Below are positions 29,001 through 39,545 of a DNA stretch of 64,000 nucleotides, one piece after another. Made by a program: the position numbers and the translations under genes. Source of the stretch: Shewanella dokdonensis (GTDB lineage: Bacteria > Pseudomonadota > Gammaproteobacteria > Enterobacterales > Shewanellaceae); NCBI RefSeq assembly GCF_018394335.1, contig NZ_CP074572.1, forward strand, positions 2,294,001-2,358,000, given 5' to 3'. Numbering within the stretch: position 1 is the stretch's first letter; each line of letters starts with the position of its first letter. The notes under the pieces are model-generated. The model was not told where the DNA came from. It searched no databases and worked only from the letters and a program-made list of their open reading frames with translations.

Positions 29001-29711
29001 GCTAAAGGAATTGCCTCCTGGCAAGCGGAAAATAGCGGTACAGATTTATCGGCCAGAATGAGCGAGTTTAGCGGTAGTTGGGATCATGGGCAGATCATTC
29101 TCAACAATGGCACGCTCAGTTTTCAGCGATTGGCACCTACAAACGTGGATGGGCCGTTTCCGGTACTAGCCGTCGGCGTGGTGGCTGTAGATCCAGATGC
29201 GATACCCATGATGCGAGACAGCGAGCACATGATGCCAACTTTAGCCGCGGTCAAACTGGGGAATCTCAACATGCGCCATGGCCGCATAGTGCTAGCCAAT
29301 ACCTATGGGCCGGAAAACCAGCAATTGTTAATGCCGGGGCAGGCGCAGTATTGGAACGGTAGTCATTGGCAACTGAATAGCGATGACAGTTGTAGCCTGG
29401 TAACTCCCGCACTACAGACTCAGGTAGATGACAGCGCTTTAGGTTATGTGTTTGATCCCGCGTTGGCGAATGGTCAGAGTATCCAGCGTGCAGGCGACGG
29501 CAAACTCAGTCATGGCGAATTGCAATTGCTGTGGCGCGCTGATGGTGGTTATCAAGGCAAAGTCACCGCTCCGCTGGCGGTGCCCGATTGGCTCAAGTGG
29601 TATTGGGACTGGAACGGCAATAACAGTGAGTTGCTTGACCCGCGTGCCAGTGCTTACTTTGGCCGTTACCGCGGTAATGACCGTATTATTAACTGGCGCG
29701 AGGTACGCTGA
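26043..29711 (+). CDS. mshQ: MshQ, very large secreted protein of the MSHA pilus
   Basis: 1222 residues from GTG 26043 (MNSLLGITSSSRVHKWPR), with a signal peptide ending near LPALAA. The first part (about 120-285) has short beta repeats (LNINSGAISVVGSG, GNMTMTSTSQ, GDVTLENNSIITG) like bactofilin/beta-helix proteins. Then comes a lectin-like beta sandwich (about 290-500: FTDNFTSNTLGDNWVAAR, then GADGMAIVVSD and GWLGIGLDEYGNYS), as in L-type lectins. The C-terminal half (about 550-1222) is the large DUF6701-type region of MshQ proteins. Known as an MSHA locus product of unclear role. A tip adhesin is my inference. Last gene of the operon. Confidence 0.9.
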   Translation: MNSLLGITSSSRVHKWPRLIAVMLWLMTSLPALAAIDCNSVFPGPAQSHDAQGTLYMQSSSKIEGYNQPDVCFVNVKHYDSEMSNTACGVSKCEVTHSPSNVRNQVSFLQSNDPYSYTVSPWTDTPVTFGQNFWYGYAVSSSRWDVGRVVINYGSASFSDSYDTYVIRGLTFYNDSKLTLLAGKTYIIDGTLNINSGAISVVGSGSTKLYINGDYRSDGASTLSGDSALDVYVSGNMTMTSTSQTQGSFYVEGDVTLENNSIITGQVSARNVNIKSGSKIIYAGSSPVTPLTCFTDNFTSNTLGDNWVAARSSGNFIPSIVNQRLRLTQNIVNQATSATYQRLFPGDDNLVTIEFNHYAYGGSGADGMAIVVSDAHVTPQPGAFGGPLGYGFKPGIPGFAGGWLGIGLDEYGNYSAEGGSTNVGSRRQSVVIRGSGSGTSGYRYLRGTCNNGAYNTGTNCLSPAIDGNSNGNYRYRITIDSRVAGGSVVKVERNTGNGYNTLIDSFNVNSQSGQSAAPDNFLLSLTGSTGSLTNIHELGSLQICALKSSPVDTLIDHFEFDYSGTPLTCNPQTLTLKACANADCSQLYTGTVTATLTPTSNATGGWNGGNVVSFTGGSTTVDLAHTQVGNVTVGVLGSEPLTKAFSQTLCRKGSGALSAAACTLTFADSGFMLDIPDKLAGKPVSNVLLKAVKSDGSAQCVPAFANVTRQVNFWSQYLSEVIASPYSVQLRPSGQTSWTNIGNEESGAKTFALAFDNQGQARIDVNYADAGKVELDVRYSGSASSNDQGLVMDGAGSFVSFPVGLCVTPKDDIQCSANNYAACSGYKKAGDSFSLRVRAKAWSADNDPDICDNPDTPSFAMNGITMAHELLAPINGNPGELGTKQFRQQIGTDGTLVEQSVSEVGIFGFDASTELPYEGSSAFKIPAGNKARVGRFYPAAFTVENATLTEGCGSFTYMDQQVNVTKLVMNAVNTASQITLNYHGEFAKGIASWQAENSGTDLSARMSEFSGSWDHGQIILNNGTLSFQRLAPTNVDGPFPVLAVGVVAVDPDAIPMMRDSEHMMPTLAAVKLGNLNMRHGRIVLANTYGPENQQLLMPGQAQYWNGSHWQLNSDDSCSLVTPALQTQVDDSALGYVFDPALANGQSIQRAGDGKLSHGELQLLWRADGGYQGKVTAPLAVPDWLKWYWDWNGNNSELLDPRASAYFGRYRGNDRIINWREVR

Positions 29712-29911
29712 TTAACTGCCGGAAAACTACTTGACTGTGGCAGAAAATCAGCGCTCAATCTGTGCCATTTTACAGTACTCAATGCTGTGATCCGGTGTCA
29801 TTGCCCGCCCAGCTAAAAAAATCCAATTATTCGCAAATGTTGGTCTAGCAAGGCTTGTGGTATGGGGGTGGCATTGATAAAGTTAGCTGATTTTTAATTC
29901 TTCTCTTCTGA

Positions 29912-30985
<1,074 letters not shown>

Positions 30986-30996
30986 TAGCAGGTAGT

Positions 30997-31024
30997 CAAG
31001 GCGGTGAATTCACCGCCTTGGTTT
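30997..31024 (+). terminator. Perfect 24-bp palindrome and T tract between mreB and mreC
   Basis: Bases 30997-31020 are a perfect inverted repeat centred on GAATTC (CAAGGCGGTG / CACCGCCTTG), followed by GTTTTATT. It begins 11 bases after the mreB stop and ends 8 bases before the mreC ATG, so it should end most mreB transcripts and leave less mreCD messenger. Confidence 0.8.
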
Positions 31025-31028
31025 TATT

Positions 31029-31910
31029 ATGAAACCTATTTTTGTTCGCGGTGTTTCCAACCAATTCCGTCTGACACTGGCAGTTATTCTGTCGGTGATC
31101 TTGATGCTGGCTAATAATCGGCTGGAGCCAGTACGGCAGTCACTGGCATCCTTGCTCAGCCCGATTCAATACCTGGCCAATGTGCCTGGACAACTGCTCG
31201 ATTGGGGCTCAGAAAGCATCGCTACCCGTGAGATGCTGCAAAAGCAAAATCAGGAGCTATTGCGACAGCAACTGTTGATGAGCGAGCGCTTGCAGCGCTA
31301 TGAACATCTGCGCCAGGAAAATGAACGGCTCAGAGCCTTGCTCGGTTCACCGGTGCATATGGATTCGCGCAAGATGGTCACTGAAGTGATGGAAGTGGCC
31401 TCCGATCCCTTTCATCAATACGTAGTGATCAATCACGGTAGCCGCGATGGCGTGTTTGTCGGGCAACCCGTTGTGGATGCCCAGGGCGTTGTCGGTCAGG
31501 TGGTACAGGTCAGTGAATTGACCGCCAGAGTGTTGCTGTTATCCGATCCTGAACAAGGGGTGCCCGTACGTATCACCCGTAATGATGTGCGGTTGATTGC
31601 TAACGGCACTGGTGAAGTGGATGAAATTGAAGTGCGCTATGTGCCCAAAAGCACCGATATCAAAGTGGGCGATTTGTTGGTGACGTCGGGTCTAGGTAAC
31701 CGTTTCCCAGAAGGTTATCCGGTGGCTCGGGTTATCTCGATTACCAATGACGATGGTCAGAGTTATCTGAAAGTGATGGCACAGCCAATGGCAGCGTTGG
31801 ATCGCATCCGTTATCTGTTACTGATTTGGCCAGAACAACAGCCAACACCTGCTACCGAGACCACTGCGCCGGCAACCCCAGATGATACCAGTAAGGGAGA
31901 AACCCCATGA
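31029..31910 (+). CDS. mreC: MreC, rod-shape scaffold protein
   Basis: Inner-membrane protein that links MreB to periplasmic wall enzymes. 293 residues: one membrane helix near residues 13-31 (FRLTLAVILSVILMLANN), a coiled coil (about 70-105, MLQKQNQELLRQQLLM), then the beta-rich MreC core (about 120-270: NHGSRDGVFVGQPVVDAQGVVG). The tail is Pro/Thr-rich. The region before the ATG is the T-rich tail of the palindrome, with no clear Shine-Dalgarno site. Overlaps mreD by 4 bases. Confidence 0.97.
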   Translation: MKPIFVRGVSNQFRLTLAVILSVILMLANNRLEPVRQSLASLLSPIQYLANVPGQLLDWGSESIATREMLQKQNQELLRQQLLMSERLQRYEHLRQENERLRALLGSPVHMDSRKMVTEVMEVASDPFHQYVVINHGSRDGVFVGQPVVDAQGVVGQVVQVSELTARVLLLSDPEQGVPVRITRNDVRLIANGTGEVDEIEVRYVPKSTDIKVGDLLVTSGLGNRFPEGYPVARVISITNDDGQSYLKVMAQPMAALDRIRYLLLIWPEQQPTPATETTAPATPDDTSKGETP

Positions 31911-32395
31911 TGCTGCAAAATACCCGTGGCAGTCTGGTGGTATGGTTCTCCATGCTCCTCGGGTTGCTGTTTCAACTGATGCCAGTGCCAGAAATCGTCG
32001 ATGCTTCTCGTCCAGACTGGTTGCTGTTGATCATGATTTATTGGGCGATGGCATTACCCCATCGTTATAACATCCTGACTGCTTGGGTGTTGGGCACGGT
32101 ACTGGATGTGCTGCTAGGGAGTTATCTGGGCATTCGTTCGCTGACCTTCTCGCTCGTCATCTACATCATAGTGCTTAACTATCAGAAACTGCGTAATTTT
32201 CCCATATGGCAACAGGCGTTGATTATTGCCTTCTTGTTGTTGCTATATCATTTGATTATCTACTGGATGCAGTTCGTTATTTTCCACAGTGAGTTCCAAG
32301 TGCAGCAACTGTTGCCGGTGCTTTCTGGAATGGTGATCTGGCCGTGGATCTATTGGTTGTTGCGCCGTTTAAGGCGCCGTTACAAGGTTAGATAA
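31907..32395 (+). CDS. mreD: MreD, rod-shape membrane protein
   Basis: 162 residues, almost entirely hydrophobic with five or six membrane helices ([49 protein letters not shown]). Family segment [18 protein letters not shown]. Coupled to mreC (ATGA) and to the next gene by one base. Confidence 0.97.
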   Translation: MMLQNTRGSLVVWFSMLLGLLFQLMPVPEIVDASRPDWLLLIMIYWAMALPHRYNILTAWVLGTVLDVLLGSYLGIRSLTFSLVIYIIVLNYQKLRNFPIWQQALIIAFLLLLYHLIIYWMQFVIFHSEFQVQQLLPVLSGMVIWPWIYWLLRRLRRRYKVR

Positions 32396-32979
32396 TGAAA
32401 CAGTTGTTGTTGGCTTCAGCCTCTCCGCGCCGTCGTGAACTGTTAGCGCAACTGGGGTTGGGGATTGTGGATTTTTCCTTTGAAATCTTAGCCGCCGATA
32501 TTGACGAAACTCAGCATCAGGGAGAAGACGCCGCGACTTATGTGAGTCGTCTCGCGCGTGAAAAAGCGGCCGCCGGCCACAGTCGCTGGCAGCATCCAGA
32601 TGGGGTTGTACTGGGGGCTGATACCATAGTTGTGGTAGATGACACCCTTTTGGGTAAACCTGCTGATGCGGCGGCCGCACACACCATGTTGCAACAACTC
32701 AGTGGCCGCAGTCATAAGGTCATGACCGCAGTTGCGGTAACCGATGGCAAGCATTGCGAATCGGTATTAGTGAGCACTGACGTCACTTTCTGTTCCCTAA
32801 ACACCGCGCAGATTGCGGCATATGTTGCCAGTGGGGAACCAATGGATAAAGCCGGTGCCTATGGTATACAGGGGCTTGGTGGCAGTTTCATCAGCCGGAT
32901 CAACGGCAGTTACTCCGCGGTAGTCGGTCTGCCCTTGGTGGAAACCAGAATCCTGTTACAAAAGATGCTGCTGTTATAG
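32395..32979 (+). CDS. Maf-family nucleotide pyrophosphatase (YhdE type)
   Basis: House-cleaning dTTP/UTP (and modified nucleotide) pyrophosphatase in the cytoplasm. 194 residues with the Maf opening [18 protein letters not shown], the catalytic region [19 protein letters not shown] and the closing [13 protein letters not shown]. Its place after mreD and before rng is the conserved position of E. coli yhdE. The start overlaps the mreD stop (TAATG). Confidence 0.95.
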   Translation: MKQLLLASASPRRRELLAQLGLGIVDFSFEILAADIDETQHQGEDAATYVSRLAREKAAAGHSRWQHPDGVVLGADTIVVVDDTLLGKPADAAAAHTMLQQLSGRSHKVMTAVAVTDGKHCESVLVSTDVTFCSLNTAQIAAYVASGEPMDKAGAYGIQGLGGSFISRINGSYSAVVGLPLVETRILLQKMLLL

Positions 32980-33070
32980 GGCGGCATTGAGATAAAATCG
33001 CAATTTCTGGCAGATTTCCCCGCCTTCTGTGGATAAAATCATTCCATCGGCATTCATTAAAGGGTCTAAC

Positions 33071-34579
33071 GTGAGACACAGCGGCACAGCAAATCACAGA
33101 ATTCCCGGAAAACTGGGATCGGAACTGCTGATCAATGTGACACCGACAGAAGCCAGGGTGGCACTGGTAGAGCATGGTGTCCTGCAGGAAGTCCACATTG
33201 AACGTCGCATGAAGCGTGGTTTGGTGGGCAATATCTACAAGGGCAAAATCAGTCGGGTACTGCCGGGCATGCAGGCGGCATTTGTGGATATTGGCTTGGA
33301 TAAAGCTGCCTTTTTGCACGCCTCAGACATCTTTCCCCATACCGAATGTGTGGCAGACGCCGAGAAAGGTAATTTTGTGGTACGCAATATTGCCGAGTTG
33401 GTGCGTCAGGGGCAGGACATCATGGTGCAGGTGGTCAAAGATCCTTTGGGCACCAAAGGTGCACGGTTAACCACAGATATTACCTTGCCGTCCCGTTACT
33501 TGGTGTTTATGCCTGACTCTAGCCATGTCGGGGTGTCACAGCGAATTGAATCTGAAGCAGAACGGGCGCGGCTGAAAGACATCACGTTGCCATTTGTGGA
33601 TGATGATGGTGGCTTTATCATCCGTACTGCGGCCGAAGGTGTGGGCGCAGAAGAGTTAGCCCAAGATGCTGCATTTTTGCGGCGGGTGTGGGCTAAAGTC
33701 AGTGAGCGCCGCAAACGCCAAGGCGCAACGCTGTTATATCAAGACTTAGCGCTGCCGGTGCGGGTTGTTAGGGATTTTGTGGGGGTCGAACTGGATTCCA
33801 TTCGCGTCGATTCGCAAAGCACCTATGAAGAACTGTTGCAGTTTGCGCAGGAGTTTATGCCAAATGTGGCGGCCAAGATTGAGCACTACACTGGGCCTGC
33901 TGCCATCTTTGATTTGTACGATGTGGAAAACGAGATCCAACGGGCGTTGGAGCGCAAAGTTGAGCTGAAATCCGGTGGCTATCTGATTATCGACCAGACT
34001 GAAGCCATGACCACTGTGGATATCAATACCGGTGGTTTTGTCGGGCACCGTAATCTGGAAGAAACCATCTTCAACACCAATCTGGAAGCTACACAGGCCA
34101 TTGCTCGCCAACTGCGCTTGCGTAACCTCGGCGGGATCATCATCATCGACTTTATCGACATGCTGCAAGAGGAGCACAAACAGCGGGTTCTCAGCAGCTT
34201 AGCGTCAGCGCTCAGTGCCGATAGGGTGAAAACCAATATTTCCGGGTTTTCTGGCCTCGGCTTGGTAGAGATGACCCGCAAACGTACCCGTGAAAGTCTG
34301 GAACACGTGCTGTGTGGCGAATGTCCCGCCTGCCGTGGAACGGGAACGATGAAGACAGTGGAAACGGTTTCCTACGAAATTTTCCGGGAGATCATTCGCC
34401 TCAATCGTACTTATCAGGCTGACGAGTTTTTGATTTACTGTGCCCCCGCGGTCTATGAAGTGTTAGCGGCAGATGAGGCACATTCAGTCGCCGAACTGGA
34501 AGTCTATATCGGCAAACGGGTGCGCATTCAGTGTGAACCTATGTATGTGCAGAGCAAATACGACGTGGTGATGGTGTAG
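33071..34579 (+). CDS. rng: Ribonuclease G
   Basis: Single-strand endoribonuclease that matures the 16S rRNA 5' end and degrades some messengers. The start is GTG at 33071, supported by AAAGGG 7 bases upstream; 502 residues, slightly longer than E. coli (489) through an N-terminal tail before SELLINVTPTEARVAL. S1 domain (about 50-130), RNase H-like and DNase I-like parts with catalytic acids in TTVDINTGGFVG and IIIIDFIDM, and the zinc-link CGECPACRGTG. The stop abuts yhdP. Confidence 0.97.
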   Translation: MRHSGTANHRIPGKLGSELLINVTPTEARVALVEHGVLQEVHIERRMKRGLVGNIYKGKISRVLPGMQAAFVDIGLDKAAFLHASDIFPHTECVADAEKGNFVVRNIAELVRQGQDIMVQVVKDPLGTKGARLTTDITLPSRYLVFMPDSSHVGVSQRIESEAERARLKDITLPFVDDDGGFIIRTAAEGVGAEELAQDAAFLRRVWAKVSERRKRQGATLLYQDLALPVRVVRDFVGVELDSIRVDSQSTYEELLQFAQEFMPNVAAKIEHYTGPAAIFDLYDVENEIQRALERKVELKSGGYLIIDQTEAMTTVDINTGGFVGHRNLEETIFNTNLEATQAIARQLRLRNLGGIIIIDFIDMLQEEHKQRVLSSLASALSADRVKTNISGFSGLGLVEMTRKRTRESLEHVLCGECPACRGTGTMKTVETVSYEIFREIIRLNRTYQADEFLIYCAPAVYEVLAADEAHSVAELEVYIGKRVRIQCEPMYVQSKYDVVMV

Positions 34580-37500
34580 TGAATTTTCGCGTTAGCCCTT
34601 TTAAAATTGGCCGCTTCTGCTGGCAATTGCTAGCGGTATCACTGCTGCTGTTTGCTTTGCTGGTGAGTCTGATCCGTGGTTTATTGCCACAGTTGGATCA
34701 GGTGCGGCAGCAATTGACCAGTTACATCGAACAGCAATATGGGGTGCGAGTTGAAGTCGGGCAGTTATCTGCGCATTGGCAGGCATATGGGCCATCACTG
34801 ACGGTGGAACGGCTGGTGTTGCCAAAGCAGGAACACTTGCCTATCACTCTAGTTGTGCAGAACGTGCAGGTAAAACTAGATTTCTGGGAAACCTTGCTGA
34901 CCGCTAAACCCCAAGTCGAGAACGTCATTTTTAATGGGGTGCAGCTGGCGCTGGATCTCGATCAACTCAATGCTCCCAATCAAGCAGCGGCGGGTGATAA
35001 CCATGCCAGCACCAACATGGACTGGTTGTATGCGTTGTTACTGGAACAATTGCAGCGCTTTTCCATTGGTGATGCCACGGTGCAACTGGTATCGCGTGAT
35101 ATTCATTACCGCCCAATCCATATCGGCAATCTGCGTTGGCTGAATCATGGCCATGAACATCAGGGCAGCGGTGCCCTGTATCTGGACGATTCTCAGCAGC
35201 TGCAACAGCATCTTACCCTGCGTATCGATCTGAGCGGGGATGGTTATACACCCGATAGCCTCAGTGGTCAGGCGTATGTACAGGCGCAGTCGCTGGATAT
35301 TGGCCGCTGGGCTTCGGAACAGAGTAAAACCCAGCCAGCATTGGCTGATATTCCGCTGGAAGGCGTGGTAAATCTGCAAGGTTGGGTGGAGTTCGCGCAC
35401 CGCTCCTTGCGTTCAGGCATGGTGCGCTTTAGCCCTTCATGGTTCCAGTGGTCACTGGGGAAACAGCAACAACGTTTTGCCATTGAGGGCGGCAGTATCA
35501 GTTGGCAGCCGCAGCCTGATGGTTGGCAGTTGCAGAGTCAAGATTTGCAGTTGCAATCTAATGGTCAACCGTGGCAACCGTTGCAGCTGCAACTACGCAA
35601 ACAACAGCAGCTGTTCGGTACGATGAATAGTATTAAGCTCGAACAGTTAACACCGTTATTGCCGCTTATCCCAGGCATTGATCAGGCGCAGTTACAACAG
35701 TTGCTGGCGCTGCAACTACAAGGGAATTGGGGCCGCTGCAAGTTTATCGCGGAGCGGATAAGGACTGGCAGGCGGCGCTGCCGATTCATGCTCTGACATG
35801 GCGTGCCGCAGGTGATTTTCCCGGTACTACGGCTGTCGATTTGCGCTTAGGCTGGCGTGATGGTTATTTGAGTGCCAGCTTGCCAGCACAGCACTACCAA
35901 ATTGATATTCCAAAAGAATTTAAATCACCATTGGCTTTTGATGGCTCGGCATTCTCTGTGGGGTTTGACAGCAAAGCCATGCAGTTGTTTGTGTCGGAGC
36001 TGCAAGCGAGCAACGACGATTTGCAGTTTGATGCTGCCTTACGGCTGGATTTACACGATGAACCGAGCATGGCGCTGGCGGCCGCCGTCCAGTTACACAA
36101 TGCCAGCCATGCTGGCCGTTATTTCCCGCGGCGACAGATGGGGAAGATCTGAGTCAATATCTGGAACAGGCACTGAAAACTGGCCACAGTGACAATGCTG
36201 CCGTGGTGTGGCGCGGTCCATTGCATGACTTCCCTTTTGCCGAGCATAGCGGTGTGTTTCAGGCAGCATTCACTATGGACGATAGTCAGTTTGCTTTTCA
36301 ACCTGACTGGCCAACAGTCAAAGGATTGAAGCTGGATGGGTTATTTGAAAATGCCCGGATGGAGCTGAAGTTGTTGGCGGGCAAACTGCTGAATGTGGAT
36401 ATCAGCGGCGCTAGCGTGGTGATCCCTAGCCTTGAACGTCATAGTCACTTGTTAGTGGATGCCGCTATTGCCGCCAAGGGCTGGGATATTGCCGCTGTGA
36501 TGCAGCAGTCACCACTCAAAGAAAGCGTTGGTACTACGCTGGATACGGTAAAAATCCAGGATACCGTGGCGGGTAAGTTGCAGTTAGACATCCCGTTATA
36601 TGCTGGTGAAGCCCCCGATATACAAGGAACGGTCAGCTTCCACGACACCCCTGTGTATATCCGCAAACCCGGGGTGAAACTCAACAAGGTTAATGGTACC
36701 GTCAGTTTTCATAATGAGGTGGTCACCGCGCAGGGCATCAGTGCCTTGCTGTATGGGCAACCCACCAGTATCGACTTCACGACCGGCGATCAGAATGACA
36801 AATTTGCCGTGAATCTGCATGCCAAGGGAAATTGGCAATTATCCCGTTTGCCCGAAGAACTGGACAATCCGCTGACCCCATTTTATCAAGGGAGCAGCAG
36901 TTGGGCGGGGGCGCTGCAACTGATTTTTGATGGCAGTGGTTACACGCTTCAGGCCAATGTGGATGCTGATCTAGCCAATACCGCGCTGTCATTGCCGGCT
37001 CCTTTTGCCAAGAGCAAAGGGCAACCGCTAGCGTTACAGGCCGAACTGCTGGGGGATGATCAACAAGCCTCTCTTGGTATCAAGGTGGGTGATAAAGCCG
37101 AGTTTTGGGGCGGGTTCGCGGCCGACTCGGGCGATCGTCTAAAACACTATGACCTATTACTCGGCCGATTATTCCGCAGTGGTGATCAACTGGTGAAAGA
37201 CGGTGGGCAATTACGGCTGGATTTGGAGCATGCGGATTTTGCCCAGTGGTTGCCCGTCATTACCGCATTTACTGAGGCTGCGCCAGCCACCGCAAACGTT
37301 GCTAATCCGCCATCGCCCGCTCCGGTGCCAGCGGCGGCAGCGCAGAACGATACGCCAAACCCCGAGCAGCCTACGGTTGATAGCCATTTTTCCCGGCACT
37401 TAAAGGCATTCAGGCCAGGATTAATGATCTGTCCCTGCTAGGGCAGCGATTTACTCAGTTGCAGATGACCGCGCATCCAACCGGCCAGTCCTGGCAGTTT

Positions 37501-38739
37501 GAAGGGCTATCGCCAGAATTTTCCGGTAGCGTGGAAATCTTCCCTGACTGGTATCGACAAGGATTGAAACTTAAAGCCTCACGTTTGTACTTAAACCCGT
37601 TACAACCGCTGGGCAGTGCCGCCGATATCGCCGAGAGAGCGGCCACTCAGCAAGTGGATGATCTGCCACCGCTTGCCGTAGACGTCGATGATTTTCGCTT
37701 CCAAAACATTGCTATGGGTCATCTGATACTGCAAAGCGCACCGGCACTGCGCGGTTATCATATTCAGACCTTATCGGTCACCGCCCCGCAGGGCAAACTG
37801 GAAGGTCAAGGGGATTGGTTATCTACCGACGGTGCGAACCAGACCAAAGTCAGTTTCAATATCGACTCACCGGATTTTGAACAACTGGCACAACTGTTTG
37901 ATGTGAATCCTGGCGTTAAGGAATCACCACTCAAGCTCAAGGCGACACTGGATTGGCGTGGCGCGCCGACAGCGTTTAATCTGCCTTCATTAAACGGTGA
38001 TGTGCATTTTGAGTTAGGCAAGGGGCACATGGAGCAGATCAGTGACAAGGGCGCACGTATTTTCTCGTTGTTTAGCCTGGATTCACTGCTACGTAAATTG
38101 TCGCTAGATTTCTCTGATGTATTTGGTAAAGGTCTTTATTTCAATAGCTTTGGTGGCGATTTGCGTATCGATAACGGCATGGTAAAAACTACCAATACCG
38201 AAATGGATGCTATCGCGGGTAACATGAAGGTACGAGGTTATACTGACCTTAATACTGAGAGTCTCAACTACGATATCCGGTTTGCGCCTAAGTTGGCATC
38301 CAGTGTGCCAACCGTAGTGTTGCTGAGTACCAGTGCTTGGACTATGGGCATCGGGGCATTTGCTTTAACCAAAGTGTTAGAACCCATGATTGAGGTTATC
38401 TCTGAAATTCGTTTCCGCCTGACGGGTACCATGTCAGATCCTAAGCTCGAAGAGCTGGAGCGCAAGAGTAAAGAGATTGAAATTCCTAAAAGCGCTTTGC
38501 CAGTTAAGGAGCAACCCGTAGCCAATGACGCGGCTATCGAACCGTCAGCAGCTAATGCGACCTCGACTCAAGGGGCGGCAGTCAATGCTCAACAACACGA
38601 AGCTAGTGCTACACCCTCAAAAACCGCCGAACCGCCACAAAAGCCTACAGAGGAACCGGTAGATGCAGGTAAATCTTCTCCAGTGCCAGAGCAGCCGCAA
38701 GCCCGTAGAGAATCTGGCGTTTATCAACGCGCAGCTTGA
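34579..38739 (+). CDS. yhdP: YhdP, large AsmA-like lipid transport protein; three frame breaks
   Basis: Inner-membrane-anchored AsmA/TamB-like protein thought to carry phospholipids toward the outer membrane. The GTG start at 34579 reads MNFRVSPFKIGRFCWQLL, followed by one N-terminal membrane helix and a long beta-rich groove, then an Ala/Gln-rich tail. Four reading frames must be joined, each by adding one base to a short run: G4 at 35729-35732 (QGNWG-PLQVYRG), C3 at 36125-36127 (RYFP-AATDGEDL), T5 at 37387-37391 (SHFF-PALKGIQ). The result is about 1387 residues, within the family range. Conserved position between rng and nitrilase/tldD. The C-terminal 77 bases overlap the next gene. Confidence 0.9.
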
Positions 38740-39508
38740 ACAGTTGCCTCGGCAACCGGACGAACCCCAACTGGTGGTGTTGCCTGAATGTGCCCTGTTG
38801 TTCGGTGGTCACGAAGGTGAACAGTTGGCGTATGCGGGTCACAGTGACGAGACACCACTGCAACAGCAGTTATCTATGATGGCCGCACAGCATCAAGTGT
38901 ATCTGGCAGCGGGCACTATTCCGGTTGCCAGTGGTGATGGCCGGGTTTACAGCCGCACTTACCTGTTCAATGACCAAGGGCAAGTGTTGGGCGACTACGA
39001 CAAATTGCATCTGTTTGACGTGGATGTCAGCGACAATACCGCTAATTACCGCGAAAGCGACACCTTCTGCCCCGGCAATCGCATCAGTGTGGTCGATACC
39101 CCGTTTGGCTGCATTGGTTTGTCGGTATGCTACGATCTGCGTTTTGCCGATCTGTACCGGGCATTGCGCCTAGCAGGTGCGCAGATCATACTGGTGCCTG
39201 GCGGCGTTTACCCGGGTTACCGGGGCGGCCCACTGGGAAGTGCTGTTGCGGGCACGGGCGATTGAAACCCAGTGTTATGTGTTGGCGGCCGCGCAGTGGG
39301 GCAGCCACAATCAGGGGGCCGGGAAACTTGGGGGCAGAGTATGATAGTTGACCCCTGGGGACGGATTATGGCGCAGTTACCAGCAGGCACCGGTTGGCTA
39401 CAGGCGCGGCTCGATATGGATGAACTGCAAAAAATTCGCCAGCAGATGCCGGTGTCACAACACAATCGATTTTCGCCGCCGACATTATTGTCGTCAGCCA
39501 AATATTAA
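38663..39508 (+). CDS. Nitrilase/omega-amidase family hydrolase; two compensating frame breaks
   Basis: Carbon-nitrogen hydrolase with the Glu-Lys-Cys triad visible: E in [11 protein letters not shown] in [12 protein letters not shown] in [13 protein letters not shown]. The closest known relatives are deaminated-glutathione amidase/omega-amidase proteins. The start ATG at 38663 ([13 protein letters not shown]) is typical of the family. An extra G at 39200-39201 shifts the frame (true text [19 protein letters not shown]) and a missing G in the run at 39330-39334 shifts it back ([15 protein letters not shown]). Corrected length 281. Followed by tldD after 37 bases. Confidence 0.9.
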
Positions 39509-39545
39509 TCAGTTATACGGGCCGTGGCCCATTGAGAGAGCATAC

